DNA of 64,000 nucleotides from Agelaius tricolor (lineage: Eukaryota; Chordata; Aves; Passeriformes; Icteridae), in assembly GCA_023055355.1 (NCBI GenBank), contig JALJCS010000001.1, forward strand, positions 52,085,381-52,149,380, read 5' to 3'. A model generated the notes under the pieces. That model ran no database searches, had not been told where the DNA came from, and was given only the letters and a program-made list of their open reading frames with translations. Shown here one piece after another: positions 13,668 to 28,106 of the stretch. The stretch's first letter is position 1; every line of letters starts with the position of its first letter. Position numbers and translations under genes: made by a program.

Positions 13668-13695
13668 GAGAACATGGCTTTGAGAACATGGCTTT
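13668..13695. repeat. 14-bp tandem duplication
   Basis: Two perfect adjacent copies of GAGAACATGGCTTT (13668-13681 and 13682-13695). This is a small slippage or repair duplication in otherwise unique sequence. Confidence 0.9.
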
Positions 13696-14544
13696 GGAAC
13701 AGTTTCTTCATATTTTTGCCTGTGTCTTCTAGTGTTTTCTGATTATTCAGTCTTTTTATACATACTGATATTTTGTGCTCTTTTTAGTACATTTTAATAT
13801 CTCTTCCTCTCCAAGATGACATTCAAATAACATAAAAGAAACAGGGAAAATTTAGTATTTCCTTAGCATTTTCTTAAATTTTCTTGTAGCTTGTAGTTTA
13901 TGCAATAATGCTCCTTTAGGAGGCACATTGACAGGAGCAAAAGAGACTCTGGTTGGGTGGCATCTACCTCTTCTGCAGGAAGTGCTCCCACAGAGGCACC
14001 CCTGGCGAGTCAAATTCTCCATGGCACTCAAATTTCTGTAATTAAAGAAAAAACTTCTGATGTTATAAGTTAAGATTAACTTATGGGGCTCAACCTCTGC
14101 TCTTATTCCCCTTAATTCCCAGGAAAAATAAAGATGTTGAAAGGTGCTATATGTTCCAGGTGCAAGGTAGAATGTCACTGCAAATTTCTGGAGCCTTTTG
14201 TAACCTTTCAGAGGCACCTTGCTGTGTTTCACACTACGGTCTGAAGTGTCACCCTCTTCAGCAGGTTACACACAAAAATTTTAAGAGAAGGCAAATATTT
14301 TGCTCTGAGCATTTCTAACCAATGAATAAAATATTAACAAGTACAAATCTATACAAAATCCAAACTGTAAACTATCAGTGCCATGGGCAGCTTTCTGGGA
14401 TTACAGGAAGCTAGAACAGGAAAGGAAGATTAATGAAGTAAGGGGAAAATCAGTACCAGATAAGTGACAAGCCCTAGGCTGAATTTTTTATCTGGAATTA
14501 AATCTTTTATCATAATGAAAGCACACAGACATAAGATATCAAGA

Positions 14545-14581
14545 TGTTGATGATGATGATGATTATTAGTATTAGTATTAT
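14545..14581. repeat. (GAT)n followed by (TTAGTA)n simple repeat
   Basis: A run of ATG/GAT triplets (14545-14562) passes directly into TTAGTATTAGTATTA (14565-14580). Confidence 0.85.
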
Positions 14582-14815
14582 TGGAACAAAATAGGAGCAT
14601 TCTGACAGAAAATGTGAAGAAATTACAAGTTGTTTAGGGATAAAAACAGGAATATTCTTGACACACTAAAAAAAACCCAAAAGTATCCAAAGTTAAGCTG
14701 CTCAGTGACTTATTTTTATCAAGTAAGGCCTCAGATGTTCAGTGCTTAAATAGATGCCATTTTTTCACTTTTCCCCAACTGGTGTCCTCATTTATCTGCC
14801 ATTTAAGCAGACAGT

Positions 14816-14915
14816 AGTGCTGCTGACTTAAATGGCCTCCATTGGCATCAGTGGGAATATTTACATGCTAAAGTTAAATTCCTTTAATACTTTACAAGCC
14901 TGGCTCTTTGGAGAC
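14816..14915. mobile_element. Possible relic of a palindromic archosaur MITE-like element
   Basis: The words 'ggcatcagtgggaata', 'tttacatgctaaagttaa' and 'actttacaagcctggc' occur in the order of one half of a palindromic non-autonomous repeat that I recall from turtle, crocodile and bird genomes. Its consensus has a centre like 'gacttcaatggga', then 'acatgcttaaagttaagca', then 'tttgcaggatc'. The left half is not clear. The assignment is from memory and needs alignment. Confidence 0.4.
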
Positions 14916-17900
14916 AGGTATTTTGTGATTCTTCTCCCATGAATGTGGACTAGTAATTTGAAATCTGCTGTCTTTTTTTTTTCCTTCTTACCTGTGGCAC
15001 CAATTTGTAGTTTATTGACTCTGTGCAAGGTGTTGATAACAAGTCAGGAGAATATACTTTTTCTCAGCTGAAAGCAGTAAGCCACTGGCCTCAGGGTTGA
15101 TATTGAGGAAGCTGAGGCTGAAAGGCTGATACAGCATAAGATGCCAGGTTAGATGAATAACTCCCTCCCAGCAAAAATTTTGATATGCAAATTACAGTTA
15201 TAAGTAATGGGAGTTTAGAAGTAATTTTTTTAAGGAGAAAGAATGAAAGCTCTGGCTGCTACTAGATGACCAATCTGATGACAGTAATAGTTATAACCAA
15301 AAAAATAGCATAGCAAAGGGATAGCAATTTGTTGACATTGATTTCAATTCACAGTCTCTAATGTTTAATCTTCAATGGCAGAGCAACTCCAGGTGCAGAA
15401 GTGTAAGTAATTTTCTGCATCAGTTTTGGTAAGAAAAACATGAAATAAAGCAAGTCACAAAGAAGCTGGTATTTTGGAAGAAAACTTCCCAAACACTTCA
15501 TTGTCACTAGTGTCTTATGGTATTTTTCAGGCTTCACCACAACTTAGTACTTAAGGCAATGCAGACATAAGTAATTTTTATTGCTTTTCTTTTCCTTATC
15601 AAATAAAATCAGTTGATTTGGATTTGTTGTGCTTTTTTTTCCTCCACAAAACCTCACTGATATAATTTGTTCTCCTCTATGCAATAACTTCTCAGCTTTA
15701 AAACAAATCTGAAAGTCAAACCTTACCAAATGATAGCACTCTATATTGTGATAGGCTGTGTAACTGAAGCTATAGAATATTAACTGAAAATGATTTTTGA
15801 ATGTGATACTGATCTTGTCAAAATACCTAATTAAGATTCCAATACTTTATTGGGAGAAGAAAAATGATCACAGAAATGAAAAGCACAGAAATGTCTGAGG
15901 GTGTTATAATGCAGTTGGTATTTTTTCTGATGTGCTAAATTGTAAGAAGTTTACTCTAACTAATCCTGGAGAAAAAGCTTTGACTCTTGAGGTACTTTGC
16001 TAAGTCATTGCTACAAAAGATGAAACAAAATCATTATAAATAGCAGCATCAGAAGGAAGAAAGACTGTGCTTTTACATATAATATTATTCTATGATATGC
16101 AGCACTTTTAGTGGGACATTCTGAATAAGTAATTAAGTGTAAACTTCCCTTATTTCATTTGCAGATTTAAATTCCTGTAAATCATTGCAAAGGTCACTTT
16201 CTGTGGATTTGCAGCGAGGTCTGAATGTCACAAAGTGTTTGTTATTGCCATACAAACAGTTGCAGGCAACATCTTTATTTTTAATTCACTACCTTACATT
16301 GTTGATTTTTATCTCATCAAAATTACAGCAAGAATAAATGAATTTATGAGCTAAAAATAAAATGAACTTTATGTAAGTAGTTCTGCTACAAAATATTGCA
16401 TATATATTTAACTGTGTCTTCACAGTTGTGTTACCTTATGACACTTTTGGAACTAAGAGCAGTGCAGGGTAAGGATGCCTTTAATTTTTAAAGGAAACAG
16501 AATCAACCAAAGTATTTTTACTCTGGAAGGTTTTGTAATAAAATTATTTCAATAGTCTGCAGATCAAACCTGCTTATTTTACGAGAAATGTGTTATCAAT
16601 TTGTATGACTTTGCCCTTCTGCAATTTTAAACTCTGAGATTTTAAAAAATAAGATGTGTGGTGCTCTGCATCAGCATTAGTAGTGACTCAAGTGTATTAA
16701 ACACAGACAACCCAACTTCTCTGATGCATGTCTAATAATGAAACTTAGTGGGGGGAGAATAACATTGATCATCCACATACAAAATTATGATGAATTGATG
16801 CACAGATCTTTTCCCTTTAAAAAAAGAATTGAAACAACTACTTATTAGTTAAAAGAAAAAGAAAAGAGAACCAAAATTTTTTTACGTTGCCTTCAACAGT
16901 CTCCTAGATGTCATTTATAGTCATAGCAGGAAATAATTTTAAAAGATCAGCCAATTAATTTTTTTAGAGATATGTTTCTATAGTTACATATTACTTATAG
17001 CATTCATGTAAAAGTTGACATCAATTATATCATATAATTCAGAGGCAAGAAAAGTGCCACAAATTGAAAGTTACTTTAGCTCATTGATTGACTTTTGTAG
17101 TGGGTCTCAAGAAGAACTTAGAAAGACCAAATACTGTGAAATTCCAGTGGATAATGACATTTCCTTCTCTTGCTCAAAAATGGAAAAAGTATTTATGCTT
17201 CCCAGTTGCCTTACTTCAAAATGTGGAGAAAAGAGTGAGAGAGACAGAGAGAGTGAATATACATTTATAAATATTTAGATAACTGATCCATAGGAAAAGA
17301 ACACCTACTATGAAGTCACACATTTAGGTTACATACTGATTTTGTGAACATAAGATGGTTAATGCAGTTACAGGAATCTAGGTAAATGTAATTATCCCAA
17401 ATTATCTTATCAGAAAAGGGAGACAGAAAAACTATTTGAGGAAAAGGTCACAGGAACAGGTAATAGAGGCAGTTCCCCTTGCTCTGCAGGTATTCCAAAA
17501 TTTGTCTGTTAATAAGAAGTTTTTAAAAAAGTATTTTTTTTTCATGCACAGGGAGATTTAGGGTACAATATTTAAGTTTTGATAAAGACCTCACTTACAT
17601 CCAGGGTTTTGCCTTTAAAACAAGCTTTTTATAAAGTTCTGTTTTAGAAGCAGTTTGCTCCTAGAGAGGTAGAGGTGTTTTTTGCTGCCTCCTTCAAGGG
17701 GTAGAGAGTAGAAGGCAACCATTGTTATTTGATGAATACTGTAGCAAGTCCCACCTAAAACACATACCTTCTTTTCTTTTAACTGGATTCTCAGTTTGAA
17801 ATACTTGTATTGCTGACACAATTTACTGACTGATAGTTCCAAATTCAGAGCTTTCTCAGGCTTATAATGAATTTGGCAATGGCAACACAGGTATTTCATA

Positions 17901-20900
17901 CATTGGCCAGCTGTTCAGTATCAGAATAATTGTGGGCAAGAGGCTTGAGATGTCTTTCTGTTTGATCAGACTCTTGAGATTATCAGCAGGAGTGCTTGTT
18001 TTGATGTGAACATCTGTGCCAGGCTAAGAAACACCAGCCTAAAGCTGCTGAGTGGCCATCAGATGGTAAAAATGGCTTTTATTCACTTCTGACCTTATCA
18101 AGATCAGCTTCTCCCAAGTGAAAGCTTTTACAGCTTTCTTCGAGTGTTTCACAAAGTCTACTCTTTAATTCATTCGTTCATAAAGGTTATCTATAATTTT
18201 TTAATTTACCATGCTCTCAGAGAGACTTTATTCCAGGTCATTAATTTTTTTTTTCCTGAGTAATTGCAACACTCTTCCCTGCATACTCTCTAGTTCTTCT
18301 GAAATATTGTGAATAGTCTGTAAAGGATTTAAGACCTCCTAAGCCAAAACTTCCACCCTGAGAAGAGAGGAATAATCCTTTCAAAATTTAAGCAATTTTA
18401 AGCACTTCAGTCTGACAGTGGTAAAAGCAGCAGCAGACATGTTAACAGCTTTGAAAATAGAGCTATTTTTTTTCCAAAATTTATAGCTTGGGATTTTGAA
18501 ATATATTGCCATTTTCCTCCCAGAAGCTTCACTGTCAGTTACTAAGTAAAACCATCATTAATCACAAGTAGCTATAGTCATGTGCTGATTGTAATTTGGT
18601 CACATTGAACAAAAGACGAATGATATAGAATACTATTAGCAATGATGGTTTTAATGTAGACATTTATCATTGATTCAGGTTCACTTGATATGACTTTGGG
18701 ATAAAAACAGGGAAAAATTGCCTTGCTGTTGGAAATTTTATTGCTATTAAATCACAATTTTGGCAAAGATGTGCAAATAAAACTGGCAGAGCTCTCCTTT
18801 CCCATTTTTCCTCTCCTGAAAGACACAATTACAGAGGACTTAGAGGAATCCAGATGCAGTGCAATTAGAAAAGTGAATGCTGATTAGTTGTCATCTATCT
18901 AATATCTAATATTAGAAGCACAGTTTTTGGCAAGCTATCTATTTATAGGAGTCATTCAATTTACCCAGCTCATCAGAATAGGTAAGATCCTATAGGAGAA
19001 GGATAGTTCTATATGCAATTTGTTGAAAAGGCATATTTATTCCCAGCCTTACCTCATAAAACTCTTTCAAACAGGCCTGCATAACAGTGCTGGTGGCACT
19101 GAGACTGATGGCACACTGAAGAAAATCATCATTATTTAACTTTGTTCTAAAATATGAGCCAGAAATACAAGGCAGTTTTAAGTTTGCTTTTATTATTTTT
19201 CTTATGCCATACAAAGTGATTATATGCTTTTCTTGTAAAAAAATAATATATGCTTTGAATGCTAAGCATAATTTCTTTTCTCTGAGGTTACTATATAGTT
19301 GCAAAACTGACGAGAGGAACATAGCCTAGAAATGCATCTATAATTCAAAATTATTATTAAGCCTTGAAGGTGATCTAGACCTACCTGACTTCACAAATAT
19401 ACAGAGTCTTGAGACTGAGTCCTAATTCTTCATCAAGAAAGAAATATACTATTTTATATATAAAAAGACAGAAAATGAAATGTGTGTCATTCTTGTTTTG
19501 GCTTTGAGTTTGAGGATGGAATCTAGGAGGTCCATCTGTGGTTGCAAGAGGGCCAAAATGTAATGGCCCTGAGTCAATGCAGGCAGACAGGTGAACACTG
19601 GGAAGAAGAGGGAGCTGTAAAAGACAAACCTGAGGAATAGGTTTAGGAAATAGTTTAAGGGAGATTTAAAGCAGATTGGGGGTGGTGGAGTGGAGACAGA
19701 TAAAGAACGATTCTTAGTAAGTTTGTAGATGTCACAGATCTGCAGGTCACAAATACCATATGGATTCAAATAATCACTTGCAATAGTACAGGCCATGAAG
19801 GTGGGCATTTTATTTTCCCCAGTTTTGTTTTGTTCTGTGTTGTTTTATGCATAGCTGGATGTATCTGCAAATGCTGTGACCTGTGATTAAAGCCTTGTGG
19901 AGAGCAATCCATAGGCCAGCATGTGTGAAAGAAACTGTGGTGTTGTTTATTGAGAAGGAAACACTTCACTATTCCCTAGCAAAGTAGGTACTGAGGTCTC
20001 TAGTCTTTTTGGTTACTTGTTCTTTGAGAATTGTAACTCTTTTTCCTGTTTTTACAGGAAAGGTTTTTTTACCCAATATTGCTTTCTATTATTTTCTATT
20101 AAATTCTATCCCTATTTGGGAATAAAAATCTGTTTATTAGCCTAAATAAAATCTTGAGGACTTCTTCCTAAGGTTGTGACCAGATAGACTGTCATGTTTA
20201 AATAACATCAGTGCACTCCTTTGCTGCTTGATGTCTACTACAGTTATGCAGTTACTGAACACTGAAGATGAACTTATCAAGTAGCCTAATCAAAACTTAT
20301 TTGTCTGGTTTTAGTAGTTAGATTTCCCCATTTCAATATAGACAATGCGTACTTTTTTTTCTATTGATAAAACCTTGCGGAATGCATTTCTACATTTTAT
20401 AAAGAAAACTGCCTTGAAAGACATTACTCCTGAGCACATTTTTAGCTTTAAAATCAGCTGTGCAATGCAATATGTGTAACATAGAATAATCTTTAAGATT
20501 CCTGCTAGCTGGCACTGGAAAGAATCTTCACATCCCTTGTTTCCCCTTTCCTGCAGGACTCCCTGAAGATTACATGGAAAATAGCTCTGTCTTGATGTGT
20601 AACAGAGTTCATGTAAAAGCTCCAACTCATAGTGACATTGGTGAACTCCAGCAGTATAGCACACTGCATAGATTTGTACATACTGTATATAAAGTTTGAA
20701 GAATTTGAACCTTTGTATAGATCTTTCTAGGACATCAAGCTGCCTTGCTGGGTGGGAAAAGGCTAGCTAGTGAGTGATGGCACGGAGAAGTGTATGTTTT
20801 TGATGTACGCTGTCTCTGATGACAAAATGGGGATTGATTTGGTCCATTACAACCTTCAAAGTTGTGGGAAGTATCCTGTAAGCCCAACCAGGTCATATGC

Positions 20901-21184
20901 AAAGATATCAGCAATTTCTCAAGTCTTTTCCAGAACCCTTAGAATTTCCAAAGCAACTAAAATTGGCTTCTATTACTTATATTCTGTGGGGTAGGGGTAA
21001 CAATTCAATTTTGAATTCAATTTCAGTGGGCAACAATTCCATTTTTGTTGTAATGTCTGATAAGCAAATGAAACAAGCGTCTCAAAAGGGAAACTTTTCA
21101 CCAATCATTAAGTTACTTAAATTTATAATTCTCAAAATATATGTTGCTTAGATGAACTTGCATATTCTCCAAGTGCTTTTCTGA

Positions 21185-21345
21185 GCTATGTTGTGTTTTT
21201 TCAGATCTGGGTTTGTTGTTTTCTTGTGGTTTGGATTTTCTTGCTGTTGATGTTTTGGTTTTGGCTTTGTTTTGTTGGGTTTTTATTGTTGTTGTTGGTA
21301 GTTTGAGTTTTTTTAAATCCTTGTTGGTTTTTGTGTGTATATGCA
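21185..21345. repeat. GT-rich low-complexity tract
   Basis: About 160 bases dominated by G and T on the plus strand, with GTT, GTTTT and TTTTG motifs, including a short (GTT)n run at 21285-21298. The Lys/Thr/Gln-rich minus-strand frame over it is a by-product of this composition. Confidence 0.8.
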
Positions 21346-24300
21346 TGTGCGCATAAATTGGGAAACATCATATTTCTCTTATTCCTAATTGATCTGTCTG
21401 AGTTTCATAGACTAAGACTGGGGTTGTTGTTGAGGAATGATGTTTCTCTATTTTTATGAGTGCCATGTAGTTTGAAGTGTAGTTATAGATTGTTGCTCTT
21501 TAAAACCCATTCCAGAACTGAATTTTAAATTACTTTCCCACAACTATAATTTCTATTGCTGAAGTCCACAAGGAGGGCCTTGAATTTCCAGTGAACCACT
21601 GAGAGAATCACACTGATCTTGCTAGATACTTTGGAGACAAAACATTCCCTCAAAAGCACTCATAAGCACATAATTGGACCATGTCAAACCGGCCCACAGC
21701 ATCCAGTTACCAGTTTTGCCCTGTGCTTTCTATCTGATAACAAGAGAGCCAGCAGCCAGTAACTGCAATGAGTAAAAATTCCTGAACAGCCTCAAGGCTC
21801 TGATGATTTACTAAAACCTTTAACAACACAGTTTATGCTTCCGTATATTTTTCCTATCACTGCTGCAACTGTGATTTATATAAGGAGTGCCTGTGCCCAC
21901 TTTGGAAATACAGTCTTATGTTGTGCAATCACTTCCGAGCTGTTCTGCACGCTGTGTACTTTGATGAATAATACTTCACACAGAGACATTCCCAGCAAGC
22001 ACAGAATTCGGGAGGGAGAGGAAAAAGCCAACCCTGTATACTACTAAAATTGTTTCTGTTTGCTGGTGAAGGTAACCAGCAGTTTGTGTGTAGTGGCATT
22101 TTTTCACTGCACACTTCAGAAAGGCCTTGGTGGCTGTAGGCTACTGTGCTCTTGCCCTTTCCTAAACCCACAACAGAAGAATACATTGCTGGCACCCACA
22201 TCTATAATTCTAAAGGTCCTATTTTCCATGCCAGTTTAAAATAACCCTTGGGATCACATGAGTGTATTTAAAGTCCCTGCAGTGTGTTTAACTGAAAGAA
22301 GTTGGTGATGTGACTGACAATCTCTACTAATAGGTTTAACCTATGCCAAAGTTTCTGTTTGAACAGGCAGAATGCCTGCACTAAACTGACAGCTTGAAGG
22401 CCATGGAAAAGTTTGATTAACTTCCTACAGATACTTGATCTCTGGCCATGGAGGCTAAGCCTCCACATAGTTTGTAGAGGAGCTTTGTAGAAACTTCATT
22501 CCTTCTTTTATTATCTTTGGAGGCTCCTTTTACATATACAACCTGAATAAAATAATCCCAGCAAAGATGCAACCTAACCCCTGTAATCTCCACACTTGTC
22601 TAATCTTCAAAAAAACCTTGATAGTATTACCTTTTGTAATGACTCTTCATTTGAAGACGCCAATTATGTCTTCAACTGTTTCGCTTATTTTATGTTGAAT
22701 TAGTCTATTCCCTAAAACATTAAGATTGATGGTTCACTCCTTTCTTGTTACCATCTCCAAATTAGCCGTGGTGGCTGATGATAGTAATACCATCAACATA
22801 ATGTGGCATGTTGTTGTTATTGAAAAGAATTAATCTTTTGTTGTGATTTTCACCTTTTAAGTAAAATCTGAATCTCAGACCAAGCATGAAAAAAAATTTA
22901 AAAAAAGTTTTTAATTTTCCTAGACTTTGGGGGTTCTTTCATAGTGATTGTCATAAGCAGGTGATTAGATATTAAGCTATCACTGTTGAACTATGTATAA
23001 GAAACAAGAGAGATTTCCTAGTGGGGTGCTAAATTAAATAAAACGTCAGATGTTACTGTGTGTGGTATTTAAGGCTGGTCAGGAAAGAAGAATTCTGCTT
23101 TGGCAAATCATATAAAGTTTTCTAGACTAGGTTTTGTCCCACACTGGAGAAATCTCAGATCTTTCAAAGCTGGTGTAATGGGAACATGAACCTTGACTTT
23201 CTATATCCCTGAACTGTAAGACCCAGACTGTAAAATCAGCCTCCTAAAATATTAGGTTGGTGCTGTCTCATCTTATCTGAGAACTGACTGGCCAGTAGGT
23301 TCTCCTGGGAAGAGAGCTGTCACCATACTCCAGTATTAGTCAGAGCTGGTGAGAGAAATCTCCTACTTCAATTTTTCTGAGAAGCCAATTGGGAAGGGAT
23401 TTAGTCCTTGATTTTTCTGCATTCTAAATAAGTGTTCTCATGTCATCTTTGTCTGCCAAAATGCCATCAAAATCCTGAACAGTAGTCTTGGTTTAACTAC
23501 TGGTAAAAATTGTCTTTTCAATGATGGCAGCAAAGAATTAACACAATGAAAGGCAGCAAAAAGTGTATTTCCACCATGATGGATGGAAATGTGGATACAT
23601 ACTATTAATATGCATTTTCCACCATACCAAGGACATCTTGGCCTCTTTTCTCTGTTCCTCCCCCTTGGTTTTCCCCATCCTTACAATTTGCAAGCTTCCA
23701 CCAAAACAGCAGCTGCCTGAAAACCAGTGTGATTTTTGTGTGGGGACAAAGTTGCTGCTGTAACTACAAGGTACATTAAACAATTTTTAAAATTCTTGAC
23801 TCTAAACACACTATTGGACAAAGTAGAGTAATTTAGAGTTATTTATTTCTGTCAGTACCAATTTTTCTGTGTTATCTTCTTTTAAGAAATACCCTCTTGA
23901 CATATATAATGCTGGATAAATGTTTTTCATTAATCAGAAATTTGTTTTGAGGCATTCAAGAGATAACTACAGTAATAATATTAAATGCCATTATATAATA
24001 CAAGTCCAAAAAAAAAGTCGAGAAAAATACATCATTATTTAGTTATGAGAGGGAAAAATCCAGTGAATTTGCTGTGTAATAGTTACAGATCATGTGTCTA
24101 TTTTATTTTTATATCTCATCAGATATGAAAATGGATCAACTATTTGTGCTAAATTATTTCATTTTCTCAAAATATAAGAATACATAAAAAGCTTCCAATT
24201 CCTGACTTGTGAACTATGAAGAAGCTACAAGAGAAATGCTTTCTCTAAAGGACCTTGGATTAAGCATTTCTCAGTCTAAATATTCTTTGGCTCTTTGCCA

Positions 24301-27300
24301 TTCACTGGCTTCATCAATCATTTGCACTTATATAGCACTTTGCAAACACTATTAAAATTATGTCTTGCCTCATTCCTATGTGAAAGGTAAATATCATGCC
24401 ATATTCATTAGAAAATGTGGATAGATTTATGTAGATACTAGAGAGAACACAGTTAACCAGTAAGTTTTCCTATATATATTTGTGCTTTTCCCTCATTTTG
24501 TATTTTTGCAGAGAACAGGATTGTCATGTCATTTATTTAACAGATGTGTTTACCTCTACAGATTGAACCTGTTCTAAATTTGTAGCAATGTATACAACTG
24601 TGCAGTCACAGCATGATGACTCTCAATTTATGTTGCTATAATCCATTTGAAATTACAAACCCATGACGGGCCGTGTTCCTCAGTTTCTTCCTGGGACATA
24701 GTTAGCATTCCTGCAGTAACCTTCTAAAGTACCCTAATCACTCAAGGGTATTAAAGGAATGATATTGCCCATTGAAAAATGAAACATGGGTGTTAGCACA
24801 GGGTTCCTGGGTTGGAACCCGTTACTTGCAATTTATACACAATTGTCAGAACTGCCCACTGATAAGTTATTTAAATTATATAATAGTCTTTGTAAGATAT
24901 GCATAGAGAGACTGGGAGAGAGCATGCTAAAAACATGTATATGTGTATATATACTGGAACATCTGCTGTACATTCAGGTTGATGTTTTTCTTCATATACA
25001 TTAGAAGACATTTTTACTCAGAGATTGCATTCTGGAATCAGTATGTCACAAATAGCAAGACTTAGCTATTTGAAGTTTATTCTTAAAACTTTATAAGAAT
25101 TGATGAAGAAATATTCTTCCTTCTTTTACAGAAGTGCTATTTTCTGGGCCATGTTGAAAGTGGTGTGAGAGAGGCAGCAAAATGAAAGGATGGGAACACA
25201 AAATGTGGTTGCACTTTGTCTTCATCCCTGCATCCCATGCTGATCCCTGCCAAGACACTGGAGTAGGCTTTTCCCTCCTGTCCCCCCAACCCCTTGTTCA
25301 GCCCTTGTTCCCTGCAGGCCTGCTGGTCCAGGTTGGTCCTGGTGCTTCCAATGAAAAAAGGGAGGAAACTTAGCCTAAGTAGCAGGGGGATGAGTCAGTT
25401 ACTTTGAGGCACAGGATAAAGAAAGGCTTTACTTACCAGTTTTTACTTGGCAGCAACTCTCTCCCCTTGAGAAAGCTGTAGAGACTCAGCCAAGGCCACT
25501 CATCTTCTGCAAGTTATGATTTTTTCTGTTGCTCTGGATTTCTCTCATATTCCAAGCATGTTTGCTGGACTACCTCTATTACCAAGAATTTAAAAACATA
25601 AGTGCTGTGAATGAGGAAATAAGACAAGAGAAAACATCTGATGCCAGACCAAAATACTTTTTTTACAGTTGTGACTGCTGTGTTTGACCTGCTAAATTGA
25701 ATGCTAAAATGGGGCCAGGTAGGTCAGAAGTCCTGTCTTGCATTTCTGGCTTCTGATTTAGAAGAAATAGTAGCAACCCTCTCAGTCAAATTCACAATAA
25801 CAATGCCATTAAGTAGAGGATCAAGACCTCTTTTCTTTAGCCTGCCAGCAATTTGTCTTGGAATAAGTGGTAATTACTAGCCAGGATTTGAAAAGTATTG
25901 CTTATGATTTTCCCTCCTTTGGCATTGAAAGTTTTTTTCCATCTTCTTCCCAGCAAGCTAACTCTTTGAGTAATATATACTTTTATTATTCATATTAGTA
26001 TAAATTTAGTAGCACTACTATCTGCCTATGGCAGATTTTTTGATGTAAGACAGTGTAGATAAGTTATCTCAATTGCTATCTACAACATAATTAATTCTCA
26101 GACAGGATTGAAAGACAGGTCTATTTGGACCTAGTATCATTTAAGCTGAGTGCTATGATTGAGTTTTAGTGCTTGATTTATATAAAAATATTATGAAATG
26201 ATCATTAATTTCACTAAGAAAAAAATTTTCTCTTTTCATGAGGAAAACTAAGGTGTCTTATTTTCAAGTCCAGCATTTTATTTTTCAGTTCTGCCAGCAA
26301 GGTCAAAAGTGGTTGATCATAGAGCTCTAACAGTGAGTATTCTGGTCTTCCTGTAAAATCTGATATTTTTGCATATTTAGTGCAAAACTCCATGCTTTCA
26401 GCCATTAAGCCCTCTTCCACATTCCCAGCTGCAAAGAAGATATTTATAATACAGGCATCATTCTTCATGCCCTACACATAAAGTGTTGGAAAACCTTATT
26501 TTTTTTTCCTTTTGGTGTTTTATTTTTAAGCGAGCCACCCAATCCACAATGACCTTACAGAATAGACAATAGAAATTCCACTCTATTTATTTCCTGGGAT
26601 TTCCTTTCTCTTGTTCAAACACAAGACTAGGAAACATATAAAGAAGTAAAATATGACCTTCATGGAGTTTTTTCTTTCGAAAGCATTTAAAAAAGAATAT
26701 CCCCTCCACAGTTTTGCAGCACTTCAGGGAACATTTTGGTCTCTTTGGGAAGGAAACAATGCCAGTGAAGTTGTGTCATCTGTGCTACAAGGGGTGGGTA
26801 CATGAGACAGGCATGAAGTAAACCCAGATGAGAGGAAACTGCAAGCTAAGCAAAACACCTAACTGCTCCATGAAAAAGGAGCTACTTTCCCAGTTCTTAT
26901 GTGGGTAATGACAATTGGCAGCTGCCAATCATTTCATATCTCAAACAAGTAGGTTTCTTGAGATGAAGCTGCAAAAAAAAGGGGACGTTTTCCTCAGGTT
27001 TGAAGCACATGAAAGAGAGGTAAAAGTCTTGTGGAAAGGTGCAAGTGCAGCTGTGGCGGCAGGGAAGTCTCTCTTCACCCAGTATTGCTGCAGTAAGGGC
27101 AGAAAGTATGAACCCACAAGCTTCATGAGTTCAGCTGCCTTCCTGCTCGAACCAGCAAAATCTGTTTTATTCCAGGTGCGAGAATCTGTGGTTAAATACA
27201 GTGCCAATTACCCCATGAGTAATTATGTTACATATGAAAAAAAAAATTGTATCAAAATTGATTTTGCATCTATTTAGTGTATAGATCGTACATACTATGA

Positions 27301-28106
27301 AAGTCAACGAGTAAGTACAAGGAGAGGATGGTTCCAGAAGTGAATGCAGAAAGGCAGGAGAACTTGACTCTACGTGTGGATCAGTTACTCTGCCGGAAAT
27401 CCAATGAAATATGCTTTTATCTTTGATAAGGTATTTTATAGCTTCTCCTTGCATGTATTTCTGATGATATTTTTTTATATATTCTCTCTGGCATACTACT
27501 TTCATTAGTTTCCTCTCGCTTTATTGACACGTGTAACATGCATTATTGCTTTGTCATGTATTAGCCACAGGACCACAATGGACTTACAGCTGTTTAGTCC
27601 ATGGATAAATTTGACTCTGCTGGATGTGGATAAGCTAGGAGTGAAGTTATTTTGAATAGGTGTGCTTCAGTACATTTGTTCTTAAAACTGACTATTAAGT
27701 AAAAAGAATAATATTCTCCAAACACATGATTAGAGCTTGAGGGCTACATTTGAAAGGATGAAGGGGGGGAAGTTCCATGAATAAATTTTATAATTGGCAA
27801 CAGGATTTTAGTATTTATCTCCACAATATCATTTAAATAATTTAAATAGCAATATTAATTAAAAAGCCCACTTCACTAATTGCATAAAAGGTGTAAAGAA
27901 TAAGTTTTCAAAATTATCCTTTCCTCTGCTTTCAGACTTGGATTGATTTTAGATTGTGGGTCATGTGTAGTACTCTCCAAATTCAGATAGCAAACTATCA
28001 TACATTTCTTCTATTTCATGACAATTGATAACTTTTAAATGGCTATGTAGCTTTGGAGCAGATCTGTTCCAAAAAAAAAGAATCTGCTTAATTCCCATGA
28101 TATCAC

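Larger units (their letters stand above)
13000..28106. other. Large anonymous non-coding interval
   Basis: Fifteen kilobases without a recognisable exon or RNA gene. It contains homopolymer runs (T11 at 13154-13164, T-rich at 14972-14981 and 18246-18254), a 14-base tandem pair at 13668-13695, a trinucleotide/TTAGTA simple repeat at 14545-14581, a GT-rich tract at 21185-21345 and an AG-rich patch at 17234-17255. Slightly G+C-richer patches lie at 25250-25345 and 26960-27150. Open frames of about 110-125 codons (for example 14232-13852 minus, 26915-27277 plus) begin at non-ATG codons and have no domain. Confidence 0.5.

Noticed and set aside
13852..14232. 126-codon minus-strand open frame
   Set aside because: It starts at GTG, has no domain and no supporting context.
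19340..19400. Possible antisense CR1 tail ('ccttgaaggtgatctagacc')
   Set aside because: Only one short phrase resembles CR1. The ATTCTATG tail and neighbouring landmarks are missing.
26915..27277. 120-codon plus-strand open frame
   Set aside because: It starts at TTG, the first in-frame ATG is well inside, and the opposite strand is also open. No domain was seen.
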